A DNA stretch of 64,000 nt from Geodermatophilus telluris. Its GTDB lineage: Bacteria; Actinomycetota; Actinomycetes; Mycobacteriales; Geodermatophilaceae. The DNA is taken from assembly GCF_900102745.1 (NCBI RefSeq), contig NZ_FMZF01000004.1, forward strand, positions 372,001 to 436,000. Direction: 5' to 3'. Shown in pieces: positions 35,629 to 44,224 of the stretch (within the stretch, counting starts at the first letter, position 1; each line of letters starts with the position of its first letter). The position numbers and the translations under genes are program-made. The notes beneath the pieces were generated by a model. It searched no databases, was not told the DNA's origin, and saw only the letters and a list, made by a program, of their open reading frames with translations.

Positions 35629-36431
35629 CCGACCCCGCGATCCGGCTCGCCGGCGCCACCATCGGCTACGGCGACGTGGCGATCGTCCGCGACGCCGACC
35701 TGAGCGTGCGGCGCGGTGAGGCGGTCGCGGTCCTGGGCTCCAACGGCTCGGGCAAGACCACGCTGTCCCGGGGGCTGCTCGGCCTGGCCACCGTCCTCGG
35801 CGGCACGGTCGAGGTGCTCGGCGCCCCCGTCGGCCGGCTGCGCGAGCGCGGCCGGGTGGGCTACGTGCCGCAGCGGCACACCGTCAGCGGCGCGATGCCG
35901 GCCACGGTGCGCGAGGTGGTCGGCGTCGGCCGGCTGCCGCGGCTGGGCCTGTTCGGCCGGCCCGGCGCGCGCGACCGGGCCGCGGTCGCCGAGGCGGTGC
36001 ACGCCGTCGGCCTGGCCGACCGGCTGGACGACCCGGTCGCCGCGCTGTCGGGCGGCCAGCAGCGGCGGGTGCTGGTGGCACGCGCGCTGGCCGCCGAACC
36101 CGAGCTGCTCGTCATGGACGAGCCGACCGCCGGGGTGGACGCGGCCAGCCAGGCGGCGCTGGCCGGCGTGCTGGCACGGGTGGCGGCGGCCGGGACGACG
36201 CTGCTCGTCGTGACCCACGAGACCGGCCCGCTGGCCGGCGTGCTCACCCGCGCGGTCGTCGTCGACTCCGGCCGGCTCACCTACGACGGGCCGCTGGCCG
36301 GGGTCGGGGCGGCCACCGGTCCGGACTGCCACCACCCCGAGGAGGCCGCGCGGCCACCGGTCCGCGGCTACCGCCTCGACCAGCCGCGGCCGGCGCCCGA
36401 CGCCGTGCGCCTGCGCGACGGGAGCCGCTAG
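35625..36431 (+). CDS. znuC: zinc ABC transporter ATP-binding protein
   Basis: The 268-residue ATPase has Walker [10 protein letters not shown] (about residues 38-46; Ser replaces the usual Pro), signature LSGGQQRR, Walker [13 protein letters not shown] and switch His in VVTHE. It powers the ZnuB channel. The GTG overlaps the znuA stop as GTGA, and its own TAG overlaps the next GTG by one base (TAGTG). A UAG stop here is notable given the UAG-reading selenocysteine tRNA. Confidence 0.94.
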   Translation: MTDPAIRLAGATIGYGDVAIVRDADLSVRRGEAVAVLGSNGSGKTTLSRGLLGLATVLGGTVEVLGAPVGRLRERGRVGYVPQRHTVSGAMPATVREVVGVGRLPRLGLFGRPGARDRAAVAEAVHAVGLADRLDDPVAALSGGQQRRVLVARALAAEPELLVMDEPTAGVDAASQAALAGVLARVAAAGTTLLVVTHETGPLAGVLTRAVVVDSGRLTYDGPLAGVGAATGPDCHHPEEAARPPVRGYRLDQPRPAPDAVRLRDGSR

Positions 36432-37465
36432 TGGAGCTGCTCGAGTACGGGTTCATGCAGCGGGCGCTGCTGGCCGCCCTCATGGTCGGCCTGGTCGCGC
36501 CCGCCGTCGGGGTGTTCCTCGTGCAGCGCCGGCTGTCGCTGCTCGGCGACGGGCTCGGGCACGTCGCGCTGACCGGCGTCGGCGTCGGCGTGCTCACCTC
36601 CAGCGCGCCGGTCGGCACGGCGCTGGTCGCGGCCGTGCTGGGCGCGGTGCTCATCGAGCTGGTCCGCGCCCGCGGGCGCACCAGCGGCGACGTCGCCCTC
36701 GCCGTCCTGTTCTACGGCGGCATCGCCGGCGGCGTGGTGCTGCTGTCCCTGGCCCCGCGCGGGCAGGCGACCAACCTCGACGCCTACCTCTTCGGCGCCA
36801 TCACCACGACCACCGCCGCCGACGTCGCCGTCTTCGCGGTCATCTCCGTGGTGGTGCTGGCCGTGGTGTGGCTGCTCGGCCGGCGGCTGTACGCGGTGAG
36901 CGACGACGAGGAGTACGCGCGCGCCGTGGGGCTGCCGGTGCTGCCGCTCAACGTCGTCCTGGCCGCGCTGGTCGCCTCCACGGTCGTGCTGTCGATGCGG
37001 GTGGTCGGGCTGCTGCTGATCAGCGCGCTGATGATCCTGCCGAGCGCCGTCGCGCAGCTGGTCGGGCGCAGTTTCCGCAGCACGCTGTACCTGGCCTGCG
37101 GGGTCGGCGTCGTGGTCAGCGTCGCCGGGACCGCCGGCTCGTACTACACCGGCACCCCGTCGGGCGGCACGATCGTGCTGCTGGCCATCGCGCTGTTCCT
37201 CGTCGTCACCGCCGGGGTCGCGTTGCGCGACGCGACGGCGCGGCGGCGGCACGGCCGCCTGGCCGAGGTGCACGCCGCGCACCCGCACGAGCACGGCGAG
37301 GGGTGCGGGCACCGGCCGGTGCCGCACGGCGACCACGTCGACTACGACCACGACGGGCACCTGCACGCGCCGCACCACACGGTCACCGGCACGCACTACG
37401 ACGAGCACAGCGGATCCGCCCACCCGACCGCCGTCGTCCCGCCGGTGGGGAGGGAACGGCCGTGA
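36431..37465 (+). CDS. znuB: zinc ABC transporter permease
   Basis: The 344-residue membrane protein has about eight helices and the ABC-3 signature ([64 protein letters not shown]). The last 80 residues form a cytoplasmic His-rich tail (HPHEHGEGCGHRP, HGDHVDYDHDGHLHAPHH) likely to bind zinc, possibly sensing it. Start and stop both overlap neighbouring genes (TAGTG, GTGA). Confidence 0.94.
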   Translation: MELLEYGFMQRALLAALMVGLVAPAVGVFLVQRRLSLLGDGLGHVALTGVGVGVLTSSAPVGTALVAAVLGAVLIELVRARGRTSGDVALAVLFYGGIAGGVVLLSLAPRGQATNLDAYLFGAITTTTAADVAVFAVISVVVLAVVWLLGRRLYAVSDDEEYARAVGLPVLPLNVVLAALVASTVVLSMRVVGLLLISALMILPSAVAQLVGRSFRSTLYLACGVGVVVSVAGTAGSYYTGTPSGGTIVLLAIALFLVVTAGVALRDATARRRHGRLAEVHAAHPHEHGEGCGHRPVPHGDHVDYDHDGHLHAPHHTVTGTHYDEHSGSAHPTAVVPPVGRERP

Positions 37466-37899
37466 GCGCGCCCGAGGTCCCCGCCCGCCGCCAGACGCGG
37501 CAGCGCACGGCGGTGCTCGCGCTGCTCGACGAGCTCGACGGCTTCCGCACCGCCCAGGAGCTGCACGCGCTGCTGCGCGAGCGCGGCGACGCGGTGGGCC
37601 TGGCCACCGTCTACCGGGCGCTGCAGGCCCTGGTCGACGACGGCCTGGTCGACGTGCTGCGCAGCGAGGTCGGCGAGGCCGCCTACCGGCGCTGCTCGCC
37701 GGTGCACCACCACCACCTCGTCTGCCGGTCCTGCGGGCGCACCGTCGAGGTGGCCGACCCGCCGGTCGAGCGCTGGGCCGCCCGGGTGGCCGCCGAGCAC
37801 GGCTTCGCCGACGTGCAGCACCAGCTGGAGGTCTTCGGCACCTGCCGGCCCTGCGCGGCCGCCCAGCGCGAGGACCGGCTCAGCGGTAGGGGTCGGTGA
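37462..37899 (+). CDS. zur: Fur-family zinc uptake regulator Zur
   Basis: The 145-residue repressor has the Fur winged helix (TRQRTAVLALLDELDGFRTAQELHALL, GLATVYRALQALVDDGLVD) and zinc ligands in the C-terminal half. HHHHLVCRSCGRTVEV holds the first Cys pair and FGTCRPCAAA the second. Being the last gene of the znu operon and behind a Zur-like box, it is best read as Zur, autoregulated. GTG overlaps the znuB TGA. Its 3' end overlaps the convergent MarR gene by 20 bases. Confidence 0.92.
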   Translation: MSAPEVPARRQTRQRTAVLALLDELDGFRTAQELHALLRERGDAVGLATVYRALQALVDDGLVDVLRSEVGEAAYRRCSPVHHHHLVCRSCGRTVEVADPPVERWAARVAAEHGFADVQHQLEVFGTCRPCAAAQREDRLSGRGR

Positions 37900-38326
37900 T
37901 CTCGCGCAGCCGGGTGAGCGCCGTGCGCAGCTGCGCGGCGGCCTCCTCCCCCAGGTGGGCCGTCCACTCCGCCTCCACCTCGGCCTCGACCCGGCGGGCG
38001 ATCGCCACCACCTCCAGCCCGCGCTCGGCCATCTGCACCAGCCGGGCCCGGGCGTCGGTGGGGTCGGGCACGCGGCGCACGTAGCCGGCGCGCTCGAGCT
38101 GGTCGACCAGGTGGCCGGCGGTCTGTTTGGTCACCAGCGCCTGCTCGGCCAGGTCGGTCAGCCGGGTGCCCCGGGGTCCGATCCGGGCGGCGATGCGGCC
38201 CTGGGCGGGGGTGATGTGCCCGTGACCGGCGGCCGCCACCGCCGCCAGCACCCGGGCCTCCATGGCCCGGTGCGGGTAGAAGCAGAGGAGGCCGAGGTTC
38301 TGCCCGTCCCCGTGCGAACCGCTCAC
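37880..38326 (-). CDS. MarR family transcriptional regulator
   Basis: The 148-residue protein has the MarR winged helix: ARIGPRGTRLTDLAEQALVTKQTAGHLVDQLERAGYVRRVPDPTDARARLVQM (about residues 47-99). The wing is DPTDARARLV. It is divergent from a mycothiol-type enzyme gene, with palindromes between them. It probably represses that promoter and its own in response to a toxic electrophile or phenolic ligand (inference). GTG start. Confidence 0.92.
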   Translation of the reverse strand: MSGSHGDGQNLGLLCFYPHRAMEARVLAAVAAAGHGHITPAQGRIAARIGPRGTRLTDLAEQALVTKQTAGHLVDQLERAGYVRRVPDPTDARARLVQMAERGLEVVAIARRVEAEVEAEWTAHLGEEAAAQLRTALTRLREITDPYR

Positions 38327-38343
38327 GACACCCCTTGACGTTG

Positions 38344-38358
38344 GTCAGATCTTCTGAC
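38344..38358. promoter_or_regulatory. MarR operator in the divergent promoter
   Basis: GTCAGA-TCT-TCTGAC is a perfect 15-base palindrome. A further GTCAG lies 12 bases on. On the plus strand it sits between a TTGACG -35 box (38335-38340) and a TTGATA/GATAGT -10 region ending at 38366. A bound repressor would exclude polymerase. The next gene's GAGGAGG ribosome-binding site follows. Confidence 0.75.
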
Positions 38359-38398
38359 TTGATAGTCAGCACATCGTACCAACTCCGAGGAGGTCGTC

Positions 38399-39055
38399 GT
38401 GGACCTCGACGACGTGTGGCGCTATATCGACGCCGAGCGGGCGAGCCTGGCCGACCTGCTCGACGACCTGTCCCCGGCCGAGTGGGACACGCCCTCCCTG
38501 TGCGCCGGGTGGCGGGTGCGCGACGTCGCGGCGCACCTGACCCAGGCCCAGATGCGGCTGCGGGAGGCCGTCGTCCCGGCGATCCGGGCCGGCGGCAGCT
38601 TCGACCGGATGATCCGCGACTCCGCCCTGCGCGTCGGCCCGCTACCCGACGCCGAGTACGGCCGGCGGATCCGGGCGATGGTCGGCTCGCGGCGGCGCGC
38701 TCCGTTCATCAGCCCGCTCGAGCCGCTCGTCGACGTCCTCGTGCACGGGCAGGACGTCGCCGTCCCGCTGGACCGGGACCGGCCGGTGCCGCCGGCACCC
38801 GCCGCCGCGGCGGCACGGCGGGCCTGGGAGATGGGCTTCCCCTTCCACGCGCGCAAGCGGCTGGCCGGCCTGCTGCTGCGGGCCACCGACGGCGACCTGG
38901 TGCTCGGCGCGGGCGCCCCCGTCGAGGGCACCACCGGCGACCTGCTGCTCCTGGTCACCGGCCGCACCGCCACGGTGCACCGGCTCTCCGGCGCGGGCGT
39001 GCACCGGCTGCCGGCGGCGCACGGCCGCCGGGAGGAGTCGAGGAGGGCGACATGA
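38399..39055 (+). CDS. maleylpyruvate isomerase family mycothiol-dependent enzyme
   Basis: The 218-residue protein is of the DinB/MDMPI-like TIGR03083 group. The N-terminal helix bundle contains LADLLDDLSPAEWDTPSLCAGWRVRDVAAHLTQAQ (about residues 16-50), whose His in AAHLT is a metal ligand, and PLVDVLVHGQDVAVPL holds a second. Such enzymes use mycothiol and Zn in conjugation or isomerisation of toxins; the substrate is unknown. GTG start 4 bases after GAGGAGG. It is divergent from a MarR repressor and overlaps the next gene by four bases. Confidence 0.88.
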   Translation: MDLDDVWRYIDAERASLADLLDDLSPAEWDTPSLCAGWRVRDVAAHLTQAQMRLREAVVPAIRAGGSFDRMIRDSALRVGPLPDAEYGRRIRAMVGSRRRAPFISPLEPLVDVLVHGQDVAVPLDRDRPVPPAPAAAAARRAWEMGFPFHARKRLAGLLLRATDGDLVLGAGAPVEGTTGDLLLLVTGRTATVHRLSGAGVHRLPAAHGRREESRRAT

Positions 39056-39357
39056 CGTACGCCGTGACCATGGACGTGGCCGAGGCGGTGGAGCTCTACG
39101 ACGCCTTCCACCGGCTCCTGCTGGAGCGGACCGGCGGAGCCGTCGACGGCCTGCTGGTGCACCTCGCCCGGCAGACCGTGGACGGCTTCCAGGTCGTCGA
39201 GGTGTGGGAGTCGCGCGAGGACTTCGAGCGCTGCACCGCGGAGGTCGTCGGGCCGCTGGCCACCGAGCTGCTGGAGGGGCGGCCCCGCCGTCCCACGGTG
39301 GTCACCGAGTTCGAGGTCCGCGGCCTCGTGCTCCCCCGGTCCGGCGTCGCCGTCTGA
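39052..39357 (+). CDS. small hypothetical protein, ferredoxin-like (ABM/dimeric alpha-beta barrel) fold possible
   Basis: The 101-residue protein (MTYAVTMDVAEAVELYDAFHRLL, then TVDGFQVVEVWESREDFERCTAEVVGPL) has the strand-helix order of antibiotic-biosynthesis-monooxygenase-like domains, but I cannot assign a family. Its ATG overlaps the stop of the mycothiol-type enzyme gene (ATGA), so both belong to the MarR-controlled operon. Confidence 0.75.
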   Translation: MTYAVTMDVAEAVELYDAFHRLLLERTGGAVDGLLVHLARQTVDGFQVVEVWESREDFERCTAEVVGPLATELLEGRPRRPTVVTEFEVRGLVLPRSGVAV

Positions 39358-39371
39358 CCGCCGGTCCCCAC

Positions 39372-40154
39372 TCAGTTCAGCGCGCGGGTGCCGGGCGGCA
39401 GGACGCCGCCGCCGACCATCTCGACGACGGCGTCCTGCAGGGCGGTGAGCGCGACCCGCTGGGTGAACGGGCCGGTGGAGACGCGGGCCACGCCGAGCTC
39501 CTGCATCTCGCGCGCGGGCAGCGAGGCCCCGGGGACGCTGATCAGCGTCAGCCTGCCGCGGCCCAGGCCCTCGACCACCGCCTCGATCTCCTCGCGCGCC
39601 ACCAGGCCGGGGACGAACACGACCGGCGCCCCGGCCTCGAGGAAGGCCTGCCCGCGGCGGACCACCTCGGCGACCAGCTCGCCGCGGTCGGCGCCCTGCC
39701 GAGCACGGATGACGGCGTCGGTGCGGGCGTTGAGCACGAAGTCGACGCCCGCGTCGCGGCCGGCGCGCACGACCGCCTCGACCGCGGCGACGGCGTCGTC
39801 CAGGGGCCTCATCTGGTCCTCGAGGTTGCCCCCGACGACGCCCTTCTCCATCGCCCGGCGGGCGGTCTCCCCCGCGTCGCCGTAGCCGGCCTCCATGTCC
39901 ATGCTGACCGGGAGGTCCACCGCGGCGGTGATCCGGCCGACCATGTCCAGGTGCAGGTCGAGCGGGATGTTCTCGCCGTCCTCGTAGCCGAACGTCGAGG
40001 CGATGCCGTGGCTGGCGGTGGCCAGCGCGCGCACGCCGTCGGTGGCGGCGACCACCTGCGCGGAGACGACGTCCCACACGTTGGTGAGGACGAGGATCTC
40101 CGGGGCGGTGTGCAGGTCGAGCAGGGTCCGGGCGCGGGTCGCGAGGTCGGTCAC
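39372..40154 (-). CDS. isocitrate lyase / phosphoenolpyruvate mutase family protein
   Basis: The 260-residue TIM-barrel protein has the family landmarks ILVLTNVWDVVSAQVV, ATASHGIASTFGYEDGE, LPVSMDMEAGYGD (metal-binding region), GGNLED and DFVLNARTDAVIRA. The KKCGH catalytic loop of isocitrate lyases is absent, so it belongs to the oxaloacetate hydrolase/PEP-mutase-like group of unknown substrate. It lies 18 bases from def on the same strand and is convergent with the preceding operon. Confidence 0.88.
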   Translation of the reverse strand: MTDLATRARTLLDLHTAPEILVLTNVWDVVSAQVVAATDGVRALATASHGIASTFGYEDGENIPLDLHLDMVGRITAAVDLPVSMDMEAGYGDAGETARRAMEKGVVGGNLEDQMRPLDDAVAAVEAVVRAGRDAGVDFVLNARTDAVIRARQGADRGELVAEVVRRGQAFLEAGAPVVFVPGLVAREEIEAVVEGLGRGRLTLISVPGASLPAREMQELGVARVSTGPFTQRVALTALQDAVVEMVGGGVLPPGTRALN

Positions 40155-40172
40155 GGGACCTGACCGTACGGG

Positions 40173-40655
40173 TCAGCGGTCGCGCAGTGCACGCAGCGCG
40201 GCCTTGCGCGCCTCGCCGGTGAGCCGGTCGAGGAAGACCTTGCCGTCGAGGTGGTCGACCTCGTGCTGCAGGCAGCGCGCCATCAGCCCGCTGCCCTCGA
40301 CCCGGACCGGCTCCCCGTGCACGTCGAACCCCTCGACGACGGCGTGCATCCCCCGCACGGTGGGGGCCCACAGCCCGGGCACCGACAGGCAGCCCTCGTC
40401 GCCGTCCTGGGTCTCCTCCGAGACCTCGGTGAGCCGCGGGTTGACCACGTGGCCGATGACGCCGTCGATGTTGTAGCTGAACACCCGCGCGCCGACGCCG
40501 ATCTGCGGCGCGGCCAGCCCGGCGCGGCCGGGGTGGTCGACGGTCTCGACCAGGTCGCGCACGAGGGCGGCCAGCTCCCTGTCGAAGGCGCGCACCTCGT
40601 CGGCGGGGGTGCGCAGGACCGGGTCTCCGAGCTCGCGGATGGGACGGATCGTCAC
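40173..40655 (-). CDS. def: peptide deformylase
   Basis: The 160-residue metalloenzyme removes the formyl group from nascent proteins. All three motifs are present: GLAAPQIG (motif 1, about residues 47-54), DEGCLSVPG (motif 2, metal Cys) and QHEVDHLDG (motif 3, metal His pair and catalytic Glu). The GTG start gives [21 protein letters not shown], the family N-terminus. It follows proB by 13 bases. Confidence 0.95.
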   Translation of the reverse strand: MTIRPIRELGDPVLRTPADEVRAFDRELAALVRDLVETVDHPGRAGLAAPQIGVGARVFSYNIDGVIGHVVNPRLTEVSEETQDGDEGCLSVPGLWAPTVRGMHAVVEGFDVHGEPVRVEGSGLMARCLQHEVDHLDGKVFLDRLTGEARKAALRALRDR

Positions 40656-40668
40656 GCCGTGCAGTCTC

Positions 40669-41790
40669 TCAACCCAGCGACGGGCGCCGGACCAGCACCA
40701 TCTCGTCGCGGTGCACGATCTCCCGCCGGTACTCCGGTTCCAGCTCGGCCGTCCGGCGGCCGAGCAGCGGCGGCAGCTCCCGGGCGTCGTAGGCGACCAG
40801 GCCGCGGGCGACGACGACCCCGTCGGGCCCGACCAGCTCCACCGGGTCGTCGGCGAGGAACTCCCCCGCGACACCGGTGATGCCGGCGGCCAGCAGGGAG
40901 GCACCTCGCTCGCGGACCGCCCGGACGGCGCCGTCGTCGAGCAGCAGCCGGCCGCGCGGGCGGGTGGCGAAGCGCAGCCAGAACTGCCGGGTGCGCGGCC
41001 GCGGGCCCATGACGGCGAACCGGGTGCCCACCGCCTCGCCGGCCAGCGCGGCGGCCGCCTGCCCGGTGGAGGTGACGACGACGGGGACGCCGGCGTGGGC
41101 CGCGATGAGCGCGGCCTCCACCTTGGTGGCCATCCCGCCGGTGCCCACGCCGTTGCGCCGGGCGGTGCCCAGGGTGACCGCGCCGAGGTCGGCCGGGTCG
41201 CGCACGGTGTCCAGCAGCCGGGCGGGGCCCTGACGGGGGTCGCCGTCGTAGACGCCGTCGACGTCGGAGAGCAGCAGCAGCGCGTCGGCCCGGGCGACGT
41301 GGGCGACCAGCGCGGCGAGCCGGTCGTTGTCGCCGAAGCGGATCTCCTCGGTGGCGACCGTGTCGTTCTCGTTGACGATCGGCAGCGCGCCCAGGGTCAG
41401 CAGCCGCTCCAGGGTCTGGCGGGCGTTGCGGTAGTGGCTGCGCCGGGTGAGGTCGTCGGCGGTGAGCAGCACCTGGCCGATGGTCACCCCGTGCCGGTCG
41501 AAGGCGTCGGCGTAGGTCTGCACCAGCCGCAGCTGGCCGACGCTGGCCGCGGCCTGCGCGGTGGCCAGGTCCCGCGGCCGGCCCACGACGCCGAGCGGCG
41601 CCAGGCCGGCGGCGATCGCGCCGGAGGACACCAGCACCACCTCGCGGCCCTGCGCACGGACCCCGGCCAGCACGTCGACCAGCGCGCTCAGCCGGGCGGC
41701 GTCGAGACCGCCGGGCAGGGTGGTCAGCGACGAGGAGCCGACCTTGACCACCACCCGGCCGGCGGCGGCGACCTCGGGCCGCGCGGTCAC
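40669..41790 (-). CDS. proB: glutamate 5-kinase
   Basis: The 373-residue enzyme starts proline synthesis by phosphorylating glutamate. The kinase domain has [55 protein letters not shown] and [26 protein letters not shown]-terminal PUA domain ([33 protein letters not shown]) completes it. Its GTG overlaps the obg stop by four bases. obg-proB is the conserved actinobacterial order. Confidence 0.96.
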   Translation of the reverse strand: MTARPEVAAAGRVVVKVGSSSLTTLPGGLDAARLSALVDVLAGVRAQGREVVLVSSGAIAAGLAPLGVVGRPRDLATAQAAASVGQLRLVQTYADAFDRHGVTIGQVLLTADDLTRRSHYRNARQTLERLLTLGALPIVNENDTVATEEIRFGDNDRLAALVAHVARADALLLLSDVDGVYDGDPRQGPARLLDTVRDPADLGAVTLGTARRNGVGTGGMATKVEAALIAAHAGVPVVVTSTGQAAAALAGEAVGTRFAVMGPRPRTRQFWLRFATRPRGRLLLDDGAVRAVRERGASLLAAGITGVAGEFLADDPVELVGPDGVVVARGLVAYDARELPPLLGRRTAELEPEYRREIVHRDEMVLVRRPSLG

Positions 41791-43313
41791 GCGTCCCCGT
41801 CGGGCAGCTCGTCGTCGGGCAGCTCGTCGTCGGGCAGCTCGTCGTCGGTCCAGGTCTCGGTGAGCTCGTAGGGCACCCGGCGGGCCTTCTTGGCCGCCAG
41901 CCGCTCGGCGGCACGCACCCGGTGCGGGGCGTCGATGCGGCTGTCGGTACCGCGGCCGCCCAGGCCCGCGGTCTCCTCGGCGACGGGCGTGCCGGCGGGC
42001 AGCGTCGGCTGGAACTCGAAGGCGACGTCGCCGATGACGACGGTGTCGCCCTCCTCCGCGCCCAGTCGGCCCAGCTCCTCCTCGACGCCGAGCCGGTTGA
42101 GCCGGTCGGCGAGGTAGCCGACGGCCTCGTCGTTGGTGAAGTCGGTCTGCCGCACCCAGCGCTCGGGCTTGGCGCCGCGCACGACGAAGGTGCCCTCGTC
42201 GTCGGGGTCCGGCGCGACGGTGAACCCGGAGTCGTCGACCGCGCGCGGGGTGAGCGTGACGCGGGCCGGCTCGGGCGCGGGCAGCGCGGCGCGGTGCTCG
42301 GCCACGGCGGCGGCCAGGGCGTAGCCGAGCTCGGCCAGCCCCTCCCCCGTCGCGGCGCTGACCGCGAAGACCCGCAGCCCGCGGGCCTCGAGGGCGGGCC
42401 GGACCAGGTCGGTCAGGTCGCGCCCGTCGGGGACGTCCACCTTGTTGAGGACGGCGAACCGCAGCCGGCCCACCAGGTCGAGCTCCTCGCCGCCGGTCGA
42501 GTTCTCGGAGTACGTGCGCAGCTCCTGCTCGAGCGCCGCGATGTCGGTCTCCGGGTCACGGCCGGGCTCGAGCGTGGCGGTGTCGACGACGTGCACCAGC
42601 ACCGCGCAGCGCTCGACGTGCCGGAGGAACTGCAGGCCCAGCCCCTTCCCGGCGGCCGCACCGGGGATGAGCCCCGGGACGTCGGCCATCGTGAACACCG
42701 TGTCGCCGGCCCGGACCACGCCGAGGTTGGGCACCAGCGTGGTGAACGGGTAGTCGGCGATCTTGGGCCGGGCCGCGGACATCGCCGCGATCAGCGAGGA
42801 CTTGCCCGCCGAGGGGAAGCCGACCAGCCCGACGTCGGCGACGCTCTTGAGCTCCAGCACCGCGTCGAAGGCCTCACCGGGCTCGCCGAGCAGCGCGAAG
42901 CCGGGTGCCTTGCGGCGGGGGTTGGCCAGCGCGGCGTTGCCCAGGCCGCCCTTGCCGCCGTGGGCGAGGACGACGCGGGTGCCGGCGCCGACGAGGTCGG
43001 CGACCACCTCGCCGTCGACGCTGACCACGGTGCCCTCGGGCACCCGCAGCACCCGCTCCTCGCCGTTGGCGCCGTTGCGGTGGCTGCCGGCGCCGGGGCG
43101 GCCGTTGCCGGCGCGCTGGTGCGGCCGGTGGTGGAAGTCCAGGAGCGTGTGGACGCTGGGGTCCACCTCGAGGACGACGTCCCCGCCGTTGCCCCCGTTG
43201 CCGCCGTCGGGGCCGCCGAGGGGCTTGTACTTCTCGCGGTGCACGGACGCGACGCCGTGACCGCCGTTGCCCGCGGCGACGTGCACGACGACGCGGTCGA
43301 CGAACGCGGCCAT
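41787..43313 (-). CDS. obg: GTPase ObgE/CgtA
   Basis: The 508-residue ribosome-assembly and stress GTPase has the glycine-rich OBG domain (residues 1-158, with [19 protein letters not shown]). The G domain ([25 protein letters not shown]) and the C-terminal OCT domain ([21 protein letters not shown]) follow. The extreme C-terminus carries three DDELP repeats encoded by a 15-bp tandem repeat. An isolated palindromic terminator separates it from rpmA, although the order rplU-rpmA-obg is conserved. Confidence 0.96.
   Translation of the reverse strand: MAAFVDRVVVHVAAGNGGHGVASVHREKYKPLGGPDGGNGGNGGDVVLEVDPSVHTLLDFHHRPHQRAGNGRPGAGSHRNGANGEERVLRVPEGTVVSVDGEVVADLVGAGTRVVLAHGGKGGLGNAALANPRRKAPGFALLGEPGEAFDAVLELKSVADVGLVGFPSAGKSSLIAAMSAARPKIADYPFTTLVPNLGVVRAGDTVFTMADVPGLIPGAAAGKGLGLQFLRHVERCAVLVHVVDTATLEPGRDPETDIAALEQELRTYSENSTGGEELDLVGRLRFAVLNKVDVPDGRDLTDLVRPALEARGLRVFAVSAATGEGLAELGYALAAAVAEHRAALPAPEPARVTLTPRAVDDSGFTVAPDPDDEGTFVVRGAKPERWVRQTDFTNDEAVGYLADRLNRLGVEEELGRLGAEEGDTVVIGDVAFEFQPTLPAGTPVAEETAGLGGRGTDSRIDAPHRVRAAERLAAKKARRVPYELTETWTDDELPDDELPDDELPDGDA
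41799..41843. repeat. three tandem 15-bp repeats in the obg 3' end
   Basis: Three exact copies of GTCGGGCAGCTCGTC encode the acidic DDELP repeats near the C-terminus of Obg. Slippage expansion of an acidic tail is likely; copy number may vary between strains. Confidence 0.85.
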
Positions 43314-43350
43314 GTCTCTGCTCTACCTGCTCACTGCCTGCTCAACGCCG

Positions 43351-43384
43351 ACGAGCGCACGGGCCGGCCGGCCCGTGCGCTCGT
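43351..43384 (-). terminator. 34-base perfect palindrome between rpmA and obg
   Basis: The arms ACGAGCGCACGGGCC and GGCCCGTGCGCTCGT flank GGCC, so the whole 34 bases are self-complementary. It lies 38 bases before the obg start and just after the rpmA-associated hairpin element. It may attenuate transcription between rpmA and obg. Confidence 0.8.
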
Positions 43385-43405
43385 GACGTGGTGACGTACT
43401 GGAAC

Positions 43406-43465
43406 GGCCCCCTCGCAGGGTCCCGCCGCGAGCCTGCGAGTGGCGGGGGGCGAGGGGGTCCTTCT
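43406..43465 (-). terminator. stop-abutting hairpin element downstream of rpmA (copy A)
   Basis: The rpmA stop is followed at once by AGAAGGACCCCCTCGC, which pairs with GCGAGGGGGCC at the far end. This gives 11 bp with one bulged A. An inner CCCGCC/GGCGGG stem lies between. It is related in position, leading bases and bulged A to the elements after hemW and after the GGDEF/EAL gene, with paired base changes in the stem. Confidence 0.75.
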
Positions 43466-43723
43466 TCAGGCCTCGACCGCGGTGATCGAGACGGTCTTGC
43501 GGCCACGCCGGGTGCCGAAGGTCACCGCACCGGGCGCCAGGGCGAACAGGGTGTCGTCGTTGCCGCGACCGACACCCAGGCCCGGGTGGAAGTGGGTGCC
43601 GCGCTGGCGCACGATGATCTCGCCGGCCTTGACGACCTGGCCGCCGAAGCGCTTCACGCCGAGGCGCTGGGCGTTCGAGTCGCGGCCGTTGCGGGAGGAC
43701 GAGGCGCCCTTCTTGTGTGCCAT
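43466..43723 (-). CDS. rpmA: 50S ribosomal protein L27
   Basis: The 85-residue protein ([28 protein letters not shown], then [21 protein letters not shown]) is standard L27 of the peptidyl-transferase region. It lacks the cleavable N-terminal extension of Firmicutes. It follows rplU by 7 bases. Confidence 0.98.
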   Translation of the reverse strand: MAHKKGASSSRNGRDSNAQRLGVKRFGGQVVKAGEIIVRQRGTHFHPGLGVGRGNDDTLFALAPGAVTFGTRRGRKTVSITAVEA

Positions 43724-43730
43724 GTCGTCG

Positions 43731-44042
43731 TCAGCCCTTCGTGATGTCGCGGACGACCACGTCGGTCAGCGGCTGACGGTGGCCCTGACGCTTGTGGTAG
43801 CCGGTCTTGTTCTTGAACTTGTGGATGCGGATCTTCGGGCCCTTGCCGTGGCCGACGATCTCGCCGGTCACGGTCACCCCCGCGAGCGCCTGCGCGTCGC
43901 TGGTGACGGTGTCGCCGTCGACCAGGAGCAGGGCCGGGAGGGTGACGGTGTCGCCCGCCTCACCCACGAGACGGTTGACCGTGAACCGGTCGCCCACGGC
44001 CACCTTGTGCTGCCGGCCACCGGCCTTCACGACTGCGTACAC
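43731..44042 (-). CDS. rplU: 50S ribosomal protein L21
   Basis: The 103-residue protein reads (M)[19 protein letters not shown] at its start and [25 protein letters not shown] at its end, standard L21. I chose the second of two adjacent GTG codons because YAVV follows the initiator in the family. A GAGGAG ribosome-binding site lies six bases upstream. Confidence 0.97.
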   Translation of the reverse strand: MYAVVKAGGRQHKVAVGDRFTVNRLVGEAGDTVTLPALLLVDGDTVTSDAQALAGVTVTGEIVGHGKGPKIRIHKFKNKTGYHKRQGHRQPLTDVVVRDITKG

Positions 44043-44124
44043 CACTGACTCCTCGATCGCTGCTGTCTGTCCCGCGATGCGCCCTGCACGCACCCCGGCG
44101 CGGGCGCCGGGTGCTGGACGGGCC

Positions 44125-44169
44125 GCACCGCCTCATCGGCCCCGGGCGAGGCCCGGTCCGGGGCGGTGC
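44125..44169 (-). terminator. two-part hairpin between rne and rplU
   Basis: The outer arms GCACCGCC/GGCGGTGC and inner CCGGGC-GAG-GCCCGG form a long structured stem 56 bases after the rne stop. It could terminate rne transcripts or form a leader structure for rplU, whose start lies about 80 bases on. Confidence 0.6.
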
Positions 44170-44224
44170 AACCCGACCAGCGTACCCGAGCGGCCGGGAG
44201 CGGGTCGAACGCGCCCCCGGCCGC

